8,247 nt of DNA from Actinomycetes bacterium (GCA_023405705.1 JAEXXR010000421.1:1-8247), one strand, 5' to 3'; positions 1-6,889 are shown, numbered from the stretch's first letter. The notes: generated from the letters alone by a model not told the origin. A program made the numbers and translations.

Positions 1-285
1 GCCAACAACATCCTGGCCGACGACGCGCTCGCCGCCGATCTGCACGCGGCCGGTGTGCTGTACGTGCCCGACTTCGTCGCCAACGCCGGCGGGATCGTCC
101 AGGTCGGAGGCGAGTTCCTGGGCTGGACCGCCGACGCGGTCGAGCGCTCGCTCGGCGGCGTCGTCGGCCGTGTCGGCGCGCTGCTCGACGAGGCGGCGGC
201 TGCCGGCGAGCTGCCGTTGGAGCTGGCGCTGCGCGACGCCCGTCGCCGCGTCGAGGAGGCTGCGACCGAGCGGGTGGCCGCATGA
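1..285 (+). CDS. Leu/Phe/Val dehydrogenase, C-terminal fragment
   Basis: The reading frame is open from base 1 and ends at TGA 283-285, giving 94 residues of a C-terminus; the start lies outside the window. The stretch ANNILADD followed by GVLYVPDFVANAGGIVQ is characteristic of the NAD-binding lobe of the Glu/Leu/Phe/Val dehydrogenase family, in particular the short amino-acid dehydrogenases (Leu, Val, Phe) rather than GDH. The family catalyses NAD-dependent oxidative deamination of an L-amino acid to its 2-oxoacid in the cytoplasm. Residues that set substrate choice lie upstream and cannot be read. Its stop overlaps the start of the next gene (ATGA). That gene is a 2-oxoacid:ferredoxin oxidoreductase, which could use the oxoacid product. 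Because that partner favours aryl-pyruvates, a Phe- or Trp-type dehydrogenase is plausible, but Val/Leu is equally compatible with the sequence seen. Confidence 0.85.
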   Translation, partial: ANNILADDALAADLHAAGVLYVPDFVANAGGIVQVGGEFLGWTADAVERSLGGVVGRVGALLDEAAAAGELPLELALRDARRRVEEAATERVAA

Positions 286-3200
286 GCGCGACCGTGCTCG
301 ACGTGATCCCGCCGCTGCGTGACGTGCGGCTGAGCGACCGTTGGGAGGCGGACGCCGATCGCGTGATGCTGTCCGGCGTGCAGGCGGTCGTGCGAGCGCT
401 GCTCGACCAGCGCCGGGCCGACGTGCGCGACGGCGTGCGCAGCGGCGGCTTCGTCTCCGGCTACCAGGGCTCGCCGCTCGGCGGCCTCGACATCGAGCTG
501 GGACGGCTGGCGCCGTTGCTCGCCGAGGTCGACACGACCTTCCAGGCCGGGCTCAACGAGGAGCTGGCCGCCACCTCGGTGTGGGGCTCGCAGCTCGCCC
601 ACCAGCTGCCGGAGGCGCGCTGTGACGGCGTCGTCGGAATGTGGTTCGGCAAGAACCCCGGCCTCGACCGCGCCGCCGACCCGATCCGTCACGCGACGAT
701 CTCCGGGGTCGCCGCGGCCAGCGCCGCCGTCGCCGTCGTCGGCGACGACCCCGACTGCAAGTCCTCGACGCTGCCCAGCAGCGCTGAGCGGACGCTCTCG
801 GGACTGCTCGTCCCGGTTCTCGCTCCGGCCTCGGTCGCCGACGTGCTGAGGCTCGGCGGCCACGCCTTCCGCATGTCGCGCGCCGCCGGGCTGTGGACGG
901 GGCTGAAGGTCGTCGCCGACGTCGCCGACGCGACCGCCACCGTCTCACTCGCACCATCGCTGCCCGCCTCAAGGCGGCTCGTCGAGCTGGAGCCGAGCGC
1001 GAGACTGCTCGGCGCCGCGTCGCTGGAGCCGGAGCGGCACCTGATGGAGGTGCGCCTGCCGGCGGCGCTCGCCTACGCGCGTGCTCACGCGCTCAACCCG
1101 GTCGTCGTCGCGGGCGAGCGCGACACGCTCGGGATCGTCGCCTGCGGCTCCTCCTACGCGGCCGTCCGCCGCGCCTTCGACGACCTCGGTGTCGGTGACG
1201 CCGAGCTGCGCGAGCTGGGCGTGCGGCTGCTGAAGCTCGAGCTGCTGTGGCCGTTGGACGGCGACGGCATCCGCCGCTTCGCCGACGGCCTCGAGCGGGT
1301 GCTCGTCGTCGAGGACAAGCTGCCGTTCGTCGAGCAGGAGGTGCGCGCCGCGCTGTACGGGACCAACGCGCCGCCAGCGGTGCTCGGCAAGCGTGACGCG
1401 GCGGGGGAGACGCTGCTGCCGACGCGCGGCACGGTCGGCGCCGACGACGTCGCCCGCGCGCTGGCTCGGCTGCTCGGCGAGCCGCTGACCGCCCTGCCCT
1501 CGGCGCGCATCCGGCTGGAGGCGCTTGCGAGACGGACGGTCGCGACGCCGCTGCCGGTCGCGCGCGTGGCGGCGTTCTGCTCCGGCTGCCCGCACAACAG
1601 CTCGACGCGCGCCGGTTCCGAGACGCTCGTCGGCGTCGGGATCGGCTGCCACGTCATGGTCGTCAACGAGGAGCAGCGCGCGGGTGAGATCACCGGCGTC
1701 ACGCAGATGGGCGGCGAGGGCGCGCAGTGGATCGGCATGGCGCCGTTCACCGCGCGCAGACACTTCACCCAGAACGTCGGCGACGGCACCTTCCACCACT
1801 CGGCCTCGCTGGCCGTCCGCGCCGCGGTCGCCGCCGGCGTCGACGTCACGTACAAGCTGCTCTACAACGATGCGGTCGCGATGACCGGCGGGCAGCGCGT
1901 CCAGGGGGTGCTGCCGGTCCCGGAGCTGACCCGCATGCTCGCGGCCGAGGGTGTCGCGCGCACGGTCGTGACGACCGACGACGTCGGCAAGTACCGCGGG
2001 GTCTCGCTGGCGGCTGGCGTCGAGGTCCGCGACCGTGCGGAGCTCGACGCGGTGGAACGTGAGCTGGCCGCGGTCAGCGGCGTCACCGTGCTGGTCCACG
2101 ACCAGATGTGCGCCGCCGAGCGCCGGCGTCTGCGGCGTCGCGGAACGCTGCCGAGACCGACCGAGCGGGTCTGGATCAACGAGCGCGTCTGCGAAGGCTG
2201 CGGCGACTGCGGCGACCAGTCGGGTTGCCTCAGCGTCGAGCCGGTCGAGACGCCGTTCGGCCGCAAGACCCGCATCCACCAGGCGTCGTGCAACACGGAC
2301 ATGACATGCCTGAAGGGCGACTGCCCGTCGTTCCTGACCGTCGTGCCCGGCAGACGCGAGCGCACGCTGCTGGCTCCGCCGACGGACCTGCCCGAGCCGG
2401 CGCCGCGCGCGCTCGACGACGTGACGGTCCGGCTGGTCGGGATCGGCGGCACCGGCGTCGTGACGGTCGCCCAGGTGCTGTCGATGGCGGCCCATCTCGA
2501 CGGTCACTCCGCGGCCGGCCTCGACCAGACGGGCATGAGCCAGAAGGCCGGACCGGTCGTCTCCGACGTCCGCCTCTCCGCCCAGCAGGACGCGGGGCCG
2601 GCGCGGGCGACCGACCGCTCGGTCGACGTGCTGCTCGCGTTCGACCTGCTCGCCGCCGCCGACCCGCGGATGCTCGGCGCGCTCGACGGGGAGCGGACCG
2701 TCGCGGTCGTGTCCGACTCGCAGGTGCCGACCGCCGCGATGGTCGTCGACCCCAAGGTGCGGCACCCGCGCAGGGAGTCGCTGCTGGGGCGGATCGAGCG
2801 GCGCGTGCGCGAGGTCCCGGTCGTCACCGACGCGCAGGGGCTCTCGCAGCGTGCGCTCGGCGATCACGTGCCGGCGAACATGCTGCTGCTCGGCGCGGCG
2901 TGGCAGCTCGGCGCGATCCCGGTCAGCTGGGCGGCGCTCACGGGCGCGGTCGAGCTCAACGGCGCCGCCGTCGAGACGAACCTGCACGCGCTCGGCTGGG
3001 GGCGCGCCGTGGTGGCAGCGCCGGAGGCGGTCGAGGCCCTGTTCGGGGATGAACCGGCCCAGCGGGCGCCGAGCCGGGCCGTCGTGGCAGCCGTCGCCGA
3101 GAGCGCGCTGCCCGACGCGGTCCGGGAGCTGGTGCAGGAGCGGGCGCACGACCTCGACGGCTTCGGGGGCATGCGCGCGGTTCGGCCGTATCTGCGCGCG

Positions 3201-3761
3201 CTGGAGCAGGTCGCCACGATCGAGTCGGAGCGCACGCCGGGCGAGACGGCCGTTACCGCAGCCGTCGCCAGACGACTTCACCAGCTGACCGCGTACAAGG
3301 ACGAGTACGAGGTGGCGCGGCTGCACCTGCTGCCGGAGGAGCGGGCGCGGCGCGAGCGCGAGTTCGGCCCGGGCGCCGCCTACTGGCTGCGGCTGCACCC
3401 GCCGCTGCTGCGCGCGCTCGGCCTGAGACGCAAGCTCAGACTGGGGCGCTGGTCGCTGCCGCTGCTCGTCGCGCTGCGCTCAATGCGGGGCCTGCGCGGG
3501 ACGGCGCTGGATCCGTTCGGCCGTGCTGAGGTGCGGCGTGTCGAGCGGGCGCTTCCGCGCGAGTACCTCTCGCTCGTCGAGACGGCGCTCGACCGTCTCG
3601 CCCCGGCGACGGCAGCGGCGGTGCTCGCCATCTGCGACTCCGCCGACACGATCCGCGGCTACGAGGAGATCAAGCTGCGCAACGTCGAGCGGTGGCGGTC
3701 CGAGTCGGCGCTGCTGCTGGCCGAGCTGCCGACCGCCGAGCGGGCGCGCGAGGCCGTCTGA
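282..3761 (+). CDS. Indolepyruvate:ferredoxin oxidoreductase, fused alpha-beta type
   Basis: This enzyme oxidatively decarboxylates aryl-pyruvates (indolepyruvate, phenylpyruvate, sometimes branched 2-oxoacids) to acyl-CoA and reduces ferredoxin, using thiamine diphosphate. The 1159 residues match the usual length of the single-chain bacterial form. Visible landmarks are an N-terminal TPP-enzyme pyrimidine domain with GFVSGYQGSPLGGLD (residues 56-70) and FCSGCPHN (432-439). They are followed by the TPP-binding domain with GIGCH, GGEGAQWIG and GDGTFHHS (500-507), then YNDAVAMTGGQ. A cysteine-rich iron-sulfur segment follows, with Cys 637, 640, 643, 649, 670, 676 and 681. The gamma/IorB-like domain begins near 716 with VGIGGTGVV and contains GLDQTGMSQKAGPV. 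The C-terminal family-specific domain contains LTAYKDEYEVARLH (1002 on). The ATG overlaps the preceding stop and has only a weak ribosome binding site, which fits translational coupling. The substrate is inferred from family and neighbours, not proven. Confidence 0.95.
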   Translation: MSATVLDVIPPLRDVRLSDRWEADADRVMLSGVQAVVRALLDQRRADVRDGVRSGGFVSGYQGSPLGGLDIELGRLAPLLAEVDTTFQAGLNEELAATSVWGSQLAHQLPEARCDGVVGMWFGKNPGLDRAADPIRHATISGVAAASAAVAVVGDDPDCKSSTLPSSAERTLSGLLVPVLAPASVADVLRLGGHAFRMSRAAGLWTGLKVVADVADATATVSLAPSLPASRRLVELEPSARLLGAASLEPERHLMEVRLPAALAYARAHALNPVVVAGERDTLGIVACGSSYAAVRRAFDDLGVGDAELRELGVRLLKLELLWPLDGDGIRRFADGLERVLVVEDKLPFVEQEVRAALYGTNAPPAVLGKRDAAGETLLPTRGTVGADDVARALARLLGEPLTALPSARIRLEALARRTVATPLPVARVAAFCSGCPHNSSTRAGSETLVGVGIGCHVMVVNEEQRAGEITGVTQMGGEGAQWIGMAPFTARRHFTQNVGDGTFHHSASLAVRAAVAAGVDVTYKLLYNDAVAMTGGQRVQGVLPVPELTRMLAAEGVARTVVTTDDVGKYRGVSLAAGVEVRDRAELDAVERELAAVSGVTVLVHDQMCAAERRRLRRRGTLPRPTERVWINERVCEGCGDCGDQSGCLSVEPVETPFGRKTRIHQASCNTDMTCLKGDCPSFLTVVPGRRERTLLAPPTDLPEPAPRALDDVTVRLVGIGGTGVVTVAQVLSMAAHLDGHSAAGLDQTGMSQKAGPVVSDVRLSAQQDAGPARATDRSVDVLLAFDLLAAADPRMLGALDGERTVAVVSDSQVPTAAMVVDPKVRHPRRESLLGRIERRVREVPVVTDAQGLSQRALGDHVPANMLLLGAAWQLGAIPVSWAALTGAVELNGAAVETNLHALGWGRAVVAAPEAVEALFGDEPAQRAPSRAVVAAVAESALPDAVRELVQERAHDLDGFGGMRAVRPYLRALEQVATIESERTPGETAVTAAVARRLHQLTAYKDEYEVARLHLLPEERARREREFGPGAAYWLRLHPPLLRALGLRRKLRLGRWSLPLLVALRSMRGLRGTALDPFGRAEVRRVERALPREYLSLVETALDRLAPATAAAVLAICDSADTIRGYEEIKLRNVERWRSESALLLAELPTAERAREAV

Positions 3762-4966
3762 TGGGCGCGACGCAGATCCGCGGCGACGCCGAGCCGGGGA
3801 CGCTCTCGCTCGGGCGCTGCATCGCTGCGCATCGCTCCGCGGCCGATGTCGTGCTGCGCACACCCGCGATCCCGTCGGCGGCGCTGTCCGAGCGCTGCGG
3901 CGGGACGATCGTGCTCAAGGCCGAGTGCCTGCAACGCACAGGGGCGTTCAAGCTGCGCGGCGCGCTGAGCAAGCTGCGCGCGCTCGGCGGCGCTGAACGC
4001 GGCGTCGTCGCCGGCAGCGCCGGCAACCACGCCCAGGGTGTCGCGTTCGCGGCCCGGCACCGCGGCATCCCGTGCGAGATCTTCATGCCGGTCGAGGCGT
4101 CGCGCGCGAAGCTGACCGCGGTCAAGGCGCTCGGCGCGACGGTCCGGCTGGAGGGGGAGACGGTCGAGGAGACGCTCGCCGCCGCGCGCGAGCGTGCGGC
4201 CGATGCCGGGATGGCGTTCGTGCACCCGTACGACGATCTCGACGTGATCGCCGGTCAGGCCGGCGTCGGGATCGAGCTGGCCGAGGACGTCGACGCGCTG
4301 GCGAAGGTCGTCGTGCCGCTCGGCGGCGGCGGGCTGGCGAGCGGAGCCGCGTTCGCGCTCAAGCAGCTGCGGCCGGAGGTCGAGGTGGTCGCGGTCGAGC
4401 TGGGCGCGGTTCGTCGCGGACCGGTCGACACGATCGCCGACGGAATCGCGGTCCGCCGCGTCGGCGAGCGCAACGCGCCGCTGCTCGAGCGGTGGGTCGA
4501 CGACATCGTGCGCGTGGAGGACGACGCGATCGGCGAGGCGATGGTCCAGCTGCTCGCGGGCGCGAAGCTCGTCGTCGAAGGGGCGGGCGCGACCCCGTTG
4601 GCCGCCCTCCTCTCCGGGCTCGTCGCGCCGGCGCAGCACGGTGCGACCGCGCTGGTGGTGTCCGGCGGCAACGTCGACACGGCCCTGCTCGCGTCGATCG
4701 TCAGCCGCGTCGACGCGCGCGAAGGACGGCGCGCACGGATCGTGACGCGGGTCTCCGATCGGCCAGGTGCGCTCGCCGCGCTGCTCGCGGTGCTCGCGCG
4801 CTGCCAGGCCAACGTGGTCCAACTCGAGCATCTTCGCGACGAGGCCGAGCTGCCGCTGCGCGCCGCAGCCGTCGCACTCACCGTCGATGTCGACGACGAC
4901 GCCCATCAGCGACGCGTGCTGGCTGAATTGGCCGCCGGCGGCTACGAGCTGCGGACCGGGAGATGA
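3761..4966 (+). CDS. ilvA: Threonine ammonia-lyase with C-terminal ACT domain
   Basis: This is a PLP-dependent Thr/Ser dehydratase producing 2-oxobutyrate (or pyruvate) and ammonia. The chosen ATG at 3761 shares its A with the TGA of the previous gene (TGATG). It gives 401 residues, the normal length of the one-ACT catabolic/short type. An upstream in-frame start exists but would run 69 bases into the oxidoreductase gene. Fold-type II motifs are present: QRTGAFKLRGA with the Schiff-base Lys at residue 64, GSAGNHAQG (85-93) and the phosphate-binding GGGGLASG (188-195). From about residue 324 there is one ACT domain (RARIVTRV then DRPGALAALL), a probable allosteric site. Biosynthetic IlvA of the E. 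coli kind has two ACT-like repeats, so this resembles the TdcB/short-IlvA class; the symbol is a family label. Its product is an isoleucine precursor and also a 2-oxoacid that the neighbouring oxidoreductase might oxidise. Confidence 0.92.
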   Translation: MGATQIRGDAEPGTLSLGRCIAAHRSAADVVLRTPAIPSAALSERCGGTIVLKAECLQRTGAFKLRGALSKLRALGGAERGVVAGSAGNHAQGVAFAARHRGIPCEIFMPVEASRAKLTAVKALGATVRLEGETVEETLAAARERAADAGMAFVHPYDDLDVIAGQAGVGIELAEDVDALAKVVVPLGGGGLASGAAFALKQLRPEVEVVAVELGAVRRGPVDTIADGIAVRRVGERNAPLLERWVDDIVRVEDDAIGEAMVQLLAGAKLVVEGAGATPLAALLSGLVAPAQHGATALVVSGGNVDTALLASIVSRVDAREGRRARIVTRVSDRPGALAALLAVLARCQANVVQLEHLRDEAELPLRAAAVALTVDVDDDAHQRRVLAELAAGGYELRTGR

Positions 4967-6387
4967 CAGACGCTCCGTCGTTGGCGCTCGCCGACCGCGA
5001 GCGTGCGCTGAACCACGCGGCCGAGCTGATCCTGGCGAGCTGGCGGTCATTCGATCGCGCGCGCCCTGGCCAGCCGGCCCTGGATGTGCGCGACCGCACG
5101 CTGCTGAGTCGTTCGATGCCGGAGACCGGAGAGGATGCGATCGCCGCACTCGACCGCGCGGCGGTGATGCTCGACCGGTCGCTGTCACCGGCCCGGCCGC
5201 GCTACCTGGCCTACGTCGGCTCCTCCGGCTTGGAGATCGGGGTGCTCGGCGATGCGCTCGCCGCCGCCCACGACGTCAACGTCGCCGTCGCCGCCGGCGG
5301 AGCGGATCTGATCGAGGCGCAGGCGGTCCGCTGGGTCGGCGAGTTCGTCGGCTTCGGAACGCCGATCGACGGGCTGCTCGCTCCGGGCGGGACGATCGCG
5401 AACCTGACCGCGCTGACGGCTGCGCGCGAGCAGGCGATTCCGGGCTTCCGCCACCGCGGTGCGGAGGGGCGGACCCTCGCGATCTACTGCTCGCGGGAGG
5501 CGCACTACTCGGTGCGGCGAGCGGCGGAGGTGCTGGGGGTCGGAGGTGACAACGTGCGGGCGATCGCGCTCGACGCGTGGCGCCGGATGGACGTCGCCGC
5601 CTGCGACGCGGCGGTCGCCGCCGATCTGGCTGCCGGGATCGTGCCGGTCGCGATCGTCGCCACCGCGGGAACGACCCTGACCGGTGCGGTCGACGATCTC
5701 GACGGGCTCGCGGACGTCGCCAGGCGGCGCGGCGTATGGCTGCACGTCGACGGCGCCTATGGCCTGCCGGCGGCGGCGACCGTCGCGGCCCCGCACTTCC
5801 GCGGACTCGACCGCGTCGACTCGGCGACGGTCGATGCGCACAAGTGGCTGTACGTCCCGAAGGCATGCAGCGTCCTGCTGGTGCGCGACCGCACCGCGCT
5901 CGAGCGGACGTTCTCCCACCAGGAGGACTACATCCCGCACGCCGACGAGCCAGGCGGAGCAGCGGAGCTGCACGCGGTCGATCGCACGCTGGAGTACTCG
6001 CGCCCGCTGCGGGCGCTGAAGCTGTGGCTCGCCTTCCGCGTCCACGGCGCGACCGCGATTCGCGCCGCGATCGAGCGCAACCTCGCCCAAGCGCGGCTGC
6101 TGGAGCAGCTGATCGACGCCCACCCCGAGCTGGAGCTTCTGAGCGCCGCCCCGCTCTCGGCCGTCTGCTTCCGCCACCGCTGGTGCGACGGCGAGAACGC
6201 CGGCGCGCGGACGGCTCGTCTGACCGACGCGATCCGCCGCGACGGGCGCCTTCTGCTCGCGGCGGCGACGATCGACGGCCGATCGTGCCTGCGCGCCTGC
6301 GTCGTGAACTTCCGCACGACCGACGACGACGTCCGCGCGACGGTCGACGTCGTCGTCGAGATCGCGCAGCAGCTTCGGCGAGGCTGA
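4963..6387 (+). CDS. PLP-dependent group II amino-acid decarboxylase
   Basis: The protein has 474 residues, the typical length for aromatic-L-amino-acid/glutamate-type decarboxylases (fold type I), which convert an amino acid to its amine and CO2. Seen in the sequence are YLAYVGSSGLE near the substrate side, His181 in the EAHYS motif (stacks on the cofactor), HVDGAYG (261-267) with Asp263 for the pyridine nitrogen, and DAHKWLYVPKAC with the Schiff-base Lys at residue 294. The C-terminal TTDDDVRATVDVV segment is normal for the family, so the protein looks complete. The start ATG overlaps the previous TGA (ATGA) and has GGGAG immediately upstream. Substrate is not decidable from motifs. The aromatic-type architecture and the indolepyruvate enzyme in the same operon make Trp, Phe or Tyr candidates; some homologues act as aldehyde synthases instead. 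It is the last gene of the operon, convergent with the IlvM-like gene 31 bases away. Confidence 0.92.
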   Translation: MTDAPSLALADRERALNHAAELILASWRSFDRARPGQPALDVRDRTLLSRSMPETGEDAIAALDRAAVMLDRSLSPARPRYLAYVGSSGLEIGVLGDALAAAHDVNVAVAAGGADLIEAQAVRWVGEFVGFGTPIDGLLAPGGTIANLTALTAAREQAIPGFRHRGAEGRTLAIYCSREAHYSVRRAAEVLGVGGDNVRAIALDAWRRMDVAACDAAVAADLAAGIVPVAIVATAGTTLTGAVDDLDGLADVARRRGVWLHVDGAYGLPAAATVAAPHFRGLDRVDSATVDAHKWLYVPKACSVLLVRDRTALERTFSHQEDYIPHADEPGGAAELHAVDRTLEYSRPLRALKLWLAFRVHGATAIRAAIERNLAQARLLEQLIDAHPELELLSAAPLSAVCFRHRWCDGENAGARTARLTDAIRRDGRLLLAAATIDGRSCLRACVVNFRTTDDDVRATVDVVVEIAQQLRRG

Positions 6388-6421
6388 CTGCCCGCCGACG
6401 CTGGCAGACGCTCGCGGGTCA
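6385..6421. terminator. Possible bidirectional terminator between convergent genes
   Basis: The 31-base gap between the two convergent stops can fold in two ways. In the first, TGAC plus CCGC at the left pairs with GCGGGTCA at the right, so both stop codons sit in the stem with a three-base bulge. In the second, CTGCC (6388-6392) pairs with GGCAG (6403-6407). Neither has a U-tract. Position between convergent genes is the main argument; the fold was judged by eye. Confidence 0.3.
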
Positions 6422-6700
6422 CGTTCGCATCGTCGTGCTCGTCATCCGCTCGCGCGACGGGACGTCCACGGACACCGTCCGCACAGCGAGCACGTCGACG
6501 AGTCCCTCGAGCCACCGTCCGACGCGAGCCGCGTACAGGCCCTCGACGCCGAGCGCCACCCGCGCGGACTCGCCGTCGCCGCAGGCCGCGTAACGCAGGC
6601 TGACGATCCGGCACGCTCGCCGGCGGCAGACCGAGACGATCCGCTGCAGCACGTCAGGGTGGTCCGACACGTCGATCTCGAGATGGTGGACGGGTGGCAT
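6419..6700 (-). CDS. IlvM-like ACT-domain protein (acetolactate synthase small-subunit type)
   Basis: The 93-residue protein resembles E. coli IlvM (87 aa). It opens with a beta strand (HHLEIDVSD), then the helix HPDVLQRIVSVCRRR that matches the ETLERVLRVVRHRG pattern of IlvM, then a strand IVSLRYAA, and later a helix/strand LEGLVDVLAVRTVSV, giving one complete ACT fold. IlvM-type subunits bind and regulate the acetolactate synthase large subunit in Val/Ile/Leu synthesis. The start at 6700 is set by a strong ribosome binding site GAGGAG about 7 bases upstream; an in-frame extension to 6814 would run through the hairpin-rich leader and is not protein-like. No large subunit is in the window and nothing follows on this strand before the convergent operon, so the gene is a monocistronic orphan here. 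A leader ORF with Ile/Val codons and an RBS-sequestering hairpin precede it. It could instead be a free-standing amino-acid sensor partnered with a distant synthase. Confidence 0.75.
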   Translation of the reverse strand: MPPVHHLEIDVSDHPDVLQRIVSVCRRRACRIVSLRYAACGDGESARVALGVEGLYAARVGRWLEGLVDVLAVRTVSVDVPSRERMTSTTMRT

Positions 6701-6703
6701 CGT

Positions 6704-6730
6704 GGCTCCTCGGAGTTCCCCCGATGAGCC
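6704..6730 (-). promoter_or_regulatory. Ribosome-binding-site sequestering hairpin
   Basis: In the - strand RNA, GGCUCAUCGG (6730-6721) can pair with CCGAGGAGCC (6713-6704) over 10 positions with one A-G mismatch and a 7-base loop. The 3' arm contains the GAGGAG ribosome binding site of the IlvM-like gene, and the hairpin ends three bases before its AUG. When formed it should block initiation. The arm 5' of the loop also has an alternative partner: its UCGGGG (6724-6719) is complementary to CCCCGA (6761-6756). The pairing was found by eye; its stability has not been computed. Confidence 0.6.
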
Positions 6731-6746
6731 GCGACCGCGAACGCCG

Positions 6747-6766
6747 CCGACCCCGTCGGGGACCGG
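6747..6766 (-). promoter_or_regulatory. Leader hairpin B (middle stem-loop)
   Basis: In the - strand RNA, CCGG-CCCC pairs with GGGG-UCGG around a GAC loop, with one bulged U and one G-U pair. It lies between the leader-peptide stop and the RBS hairpin. Its CCCC arm (with GA) is also complementary to the 5' arm of the RBS hairpin, so the two structures are partly mutually exclusive. Confidence 0.45.
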
Positions 6767-6770
6767 TATC

Positions 6771-6798
6771 GGCCTGCGGCGCAGTGTGCGCGCAGGCC
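6771..6798 (-). promoter_or_regulatory. Leader hairpin A at the leader-peptide stop codon
   Basis: In the - strand RNA, GGCCUGCG (6798-6791) is perfectly complementary to CGCAGGCC (6778-6771); an alternative register adds an inner GCGC/GCGC stem beyond a bulge. The first G is the last base of the leader UAG. A ribosome stalled on the Ile codons at 6813-6807 would cover part of the 5' arm, so formation of this hairpin should depend on leader translation. Confidence 0.5.
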
Positions 6799-6866
6799 TA
6801 GGTGGCAATCGCAATCTTGATGACGATCCGGCGCACGTGGAGAGCTGTGGCGGCAGTGATCGTCAT
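6798..6866 (-). CDS. Ile/Val-rich leader peptide (attenuator)
   Basis: A 22-residue ORF starts with ATG at 6866 and stops at TAG 6800-6798, ending 97 bases before the IlvM-like start. It begins MTITAATALHVRR and then carries IVIKIAI at residues 14-20. Ile is 5 of 22 residues, Val 2 and Thr 4, in a genome region where A/T-rich codons are scarce; two of the Ile codons are ATT. This is the design of amino-acid biosynthetic leader peptides such as those before ilv and thr operons, where scarcity of the charged tRNA stalls the ribosome and changes the downstream RNA fold. Hairpins A, B and the RBS hairpin follow directly. There is no good Shine-Dalgarno at normal distance (only AGCGGG just upstream; GGAGGA is 25 bases away), so initiation on a nearly leaderless transcript is possible. 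The peptide itself probably has no function beyond being translated. Confidence 0.6.
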   Translation of the reverse strand: MTITAATALHVRRIVIKIAIAT

Positions 6867-6867
6867 C
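6819..6867. repeat. 10-bp perfect inverted repeat within the leader ORF
   Basis: GATGACGATC (6819-6828) and GATCGTCATC (6858-6867) are exact reverse complements separated by 29 bases. In the - strand RNA the first arm contains the leader start codon (AUG ACG AUC) and the second arm the control codons Ile14-Val15-Ile16 (AUC GUC AUC). The fold would hide the leader start when the RNA is not being translated, and a ribosome on the control codons would open it. Confidence 0.55.
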
Positions 6868-6875
6868 GCCCGCTG

Positions 6876-6881
6876 AGCGTA
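6876..6881 (-). promoter_or_regulatory. Possible -10 element for the leader/IlvM-like unit
   Basis: On the - strand TACGCT (6881-6876) fits the actinobacterial TANNNT pattern and ends nine bases before the leader ATG. Transcription would then start only a few bases upstream of the ATG, giving a near-leaderless leader ORF. No convincing -35 hexamer is seen at 16-18 bp spacing, so this is tentative. Confidence 0.25.
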
Positions 6882-6889
6882 GCGTGCGC

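Noticed and set aside
969..3398. An 809-codon - strand ORF opposite the oxidoreductase.
   Set aside because: It is an antisense frame of a well-recognised gene in GC-rich DNA; composition is Arg/Ala/His-rich and shows no family motif.
3659..5188. A 509-codon - strand ORF opposite the lyase and decarboxylase.
   Set aside because: Antisense shadow: both sense genes have complete catalytic motifs, and this frame shows none.
6701..6814. N-terminal extension of the IlvM-like protein to 131 residues.
   Set aside because: The extra 38 residues are Arg/Pro-rich, unlike the family, and fall in the hairpin leader; the strong GAGGAG at the right distance fixes the start at 6700.
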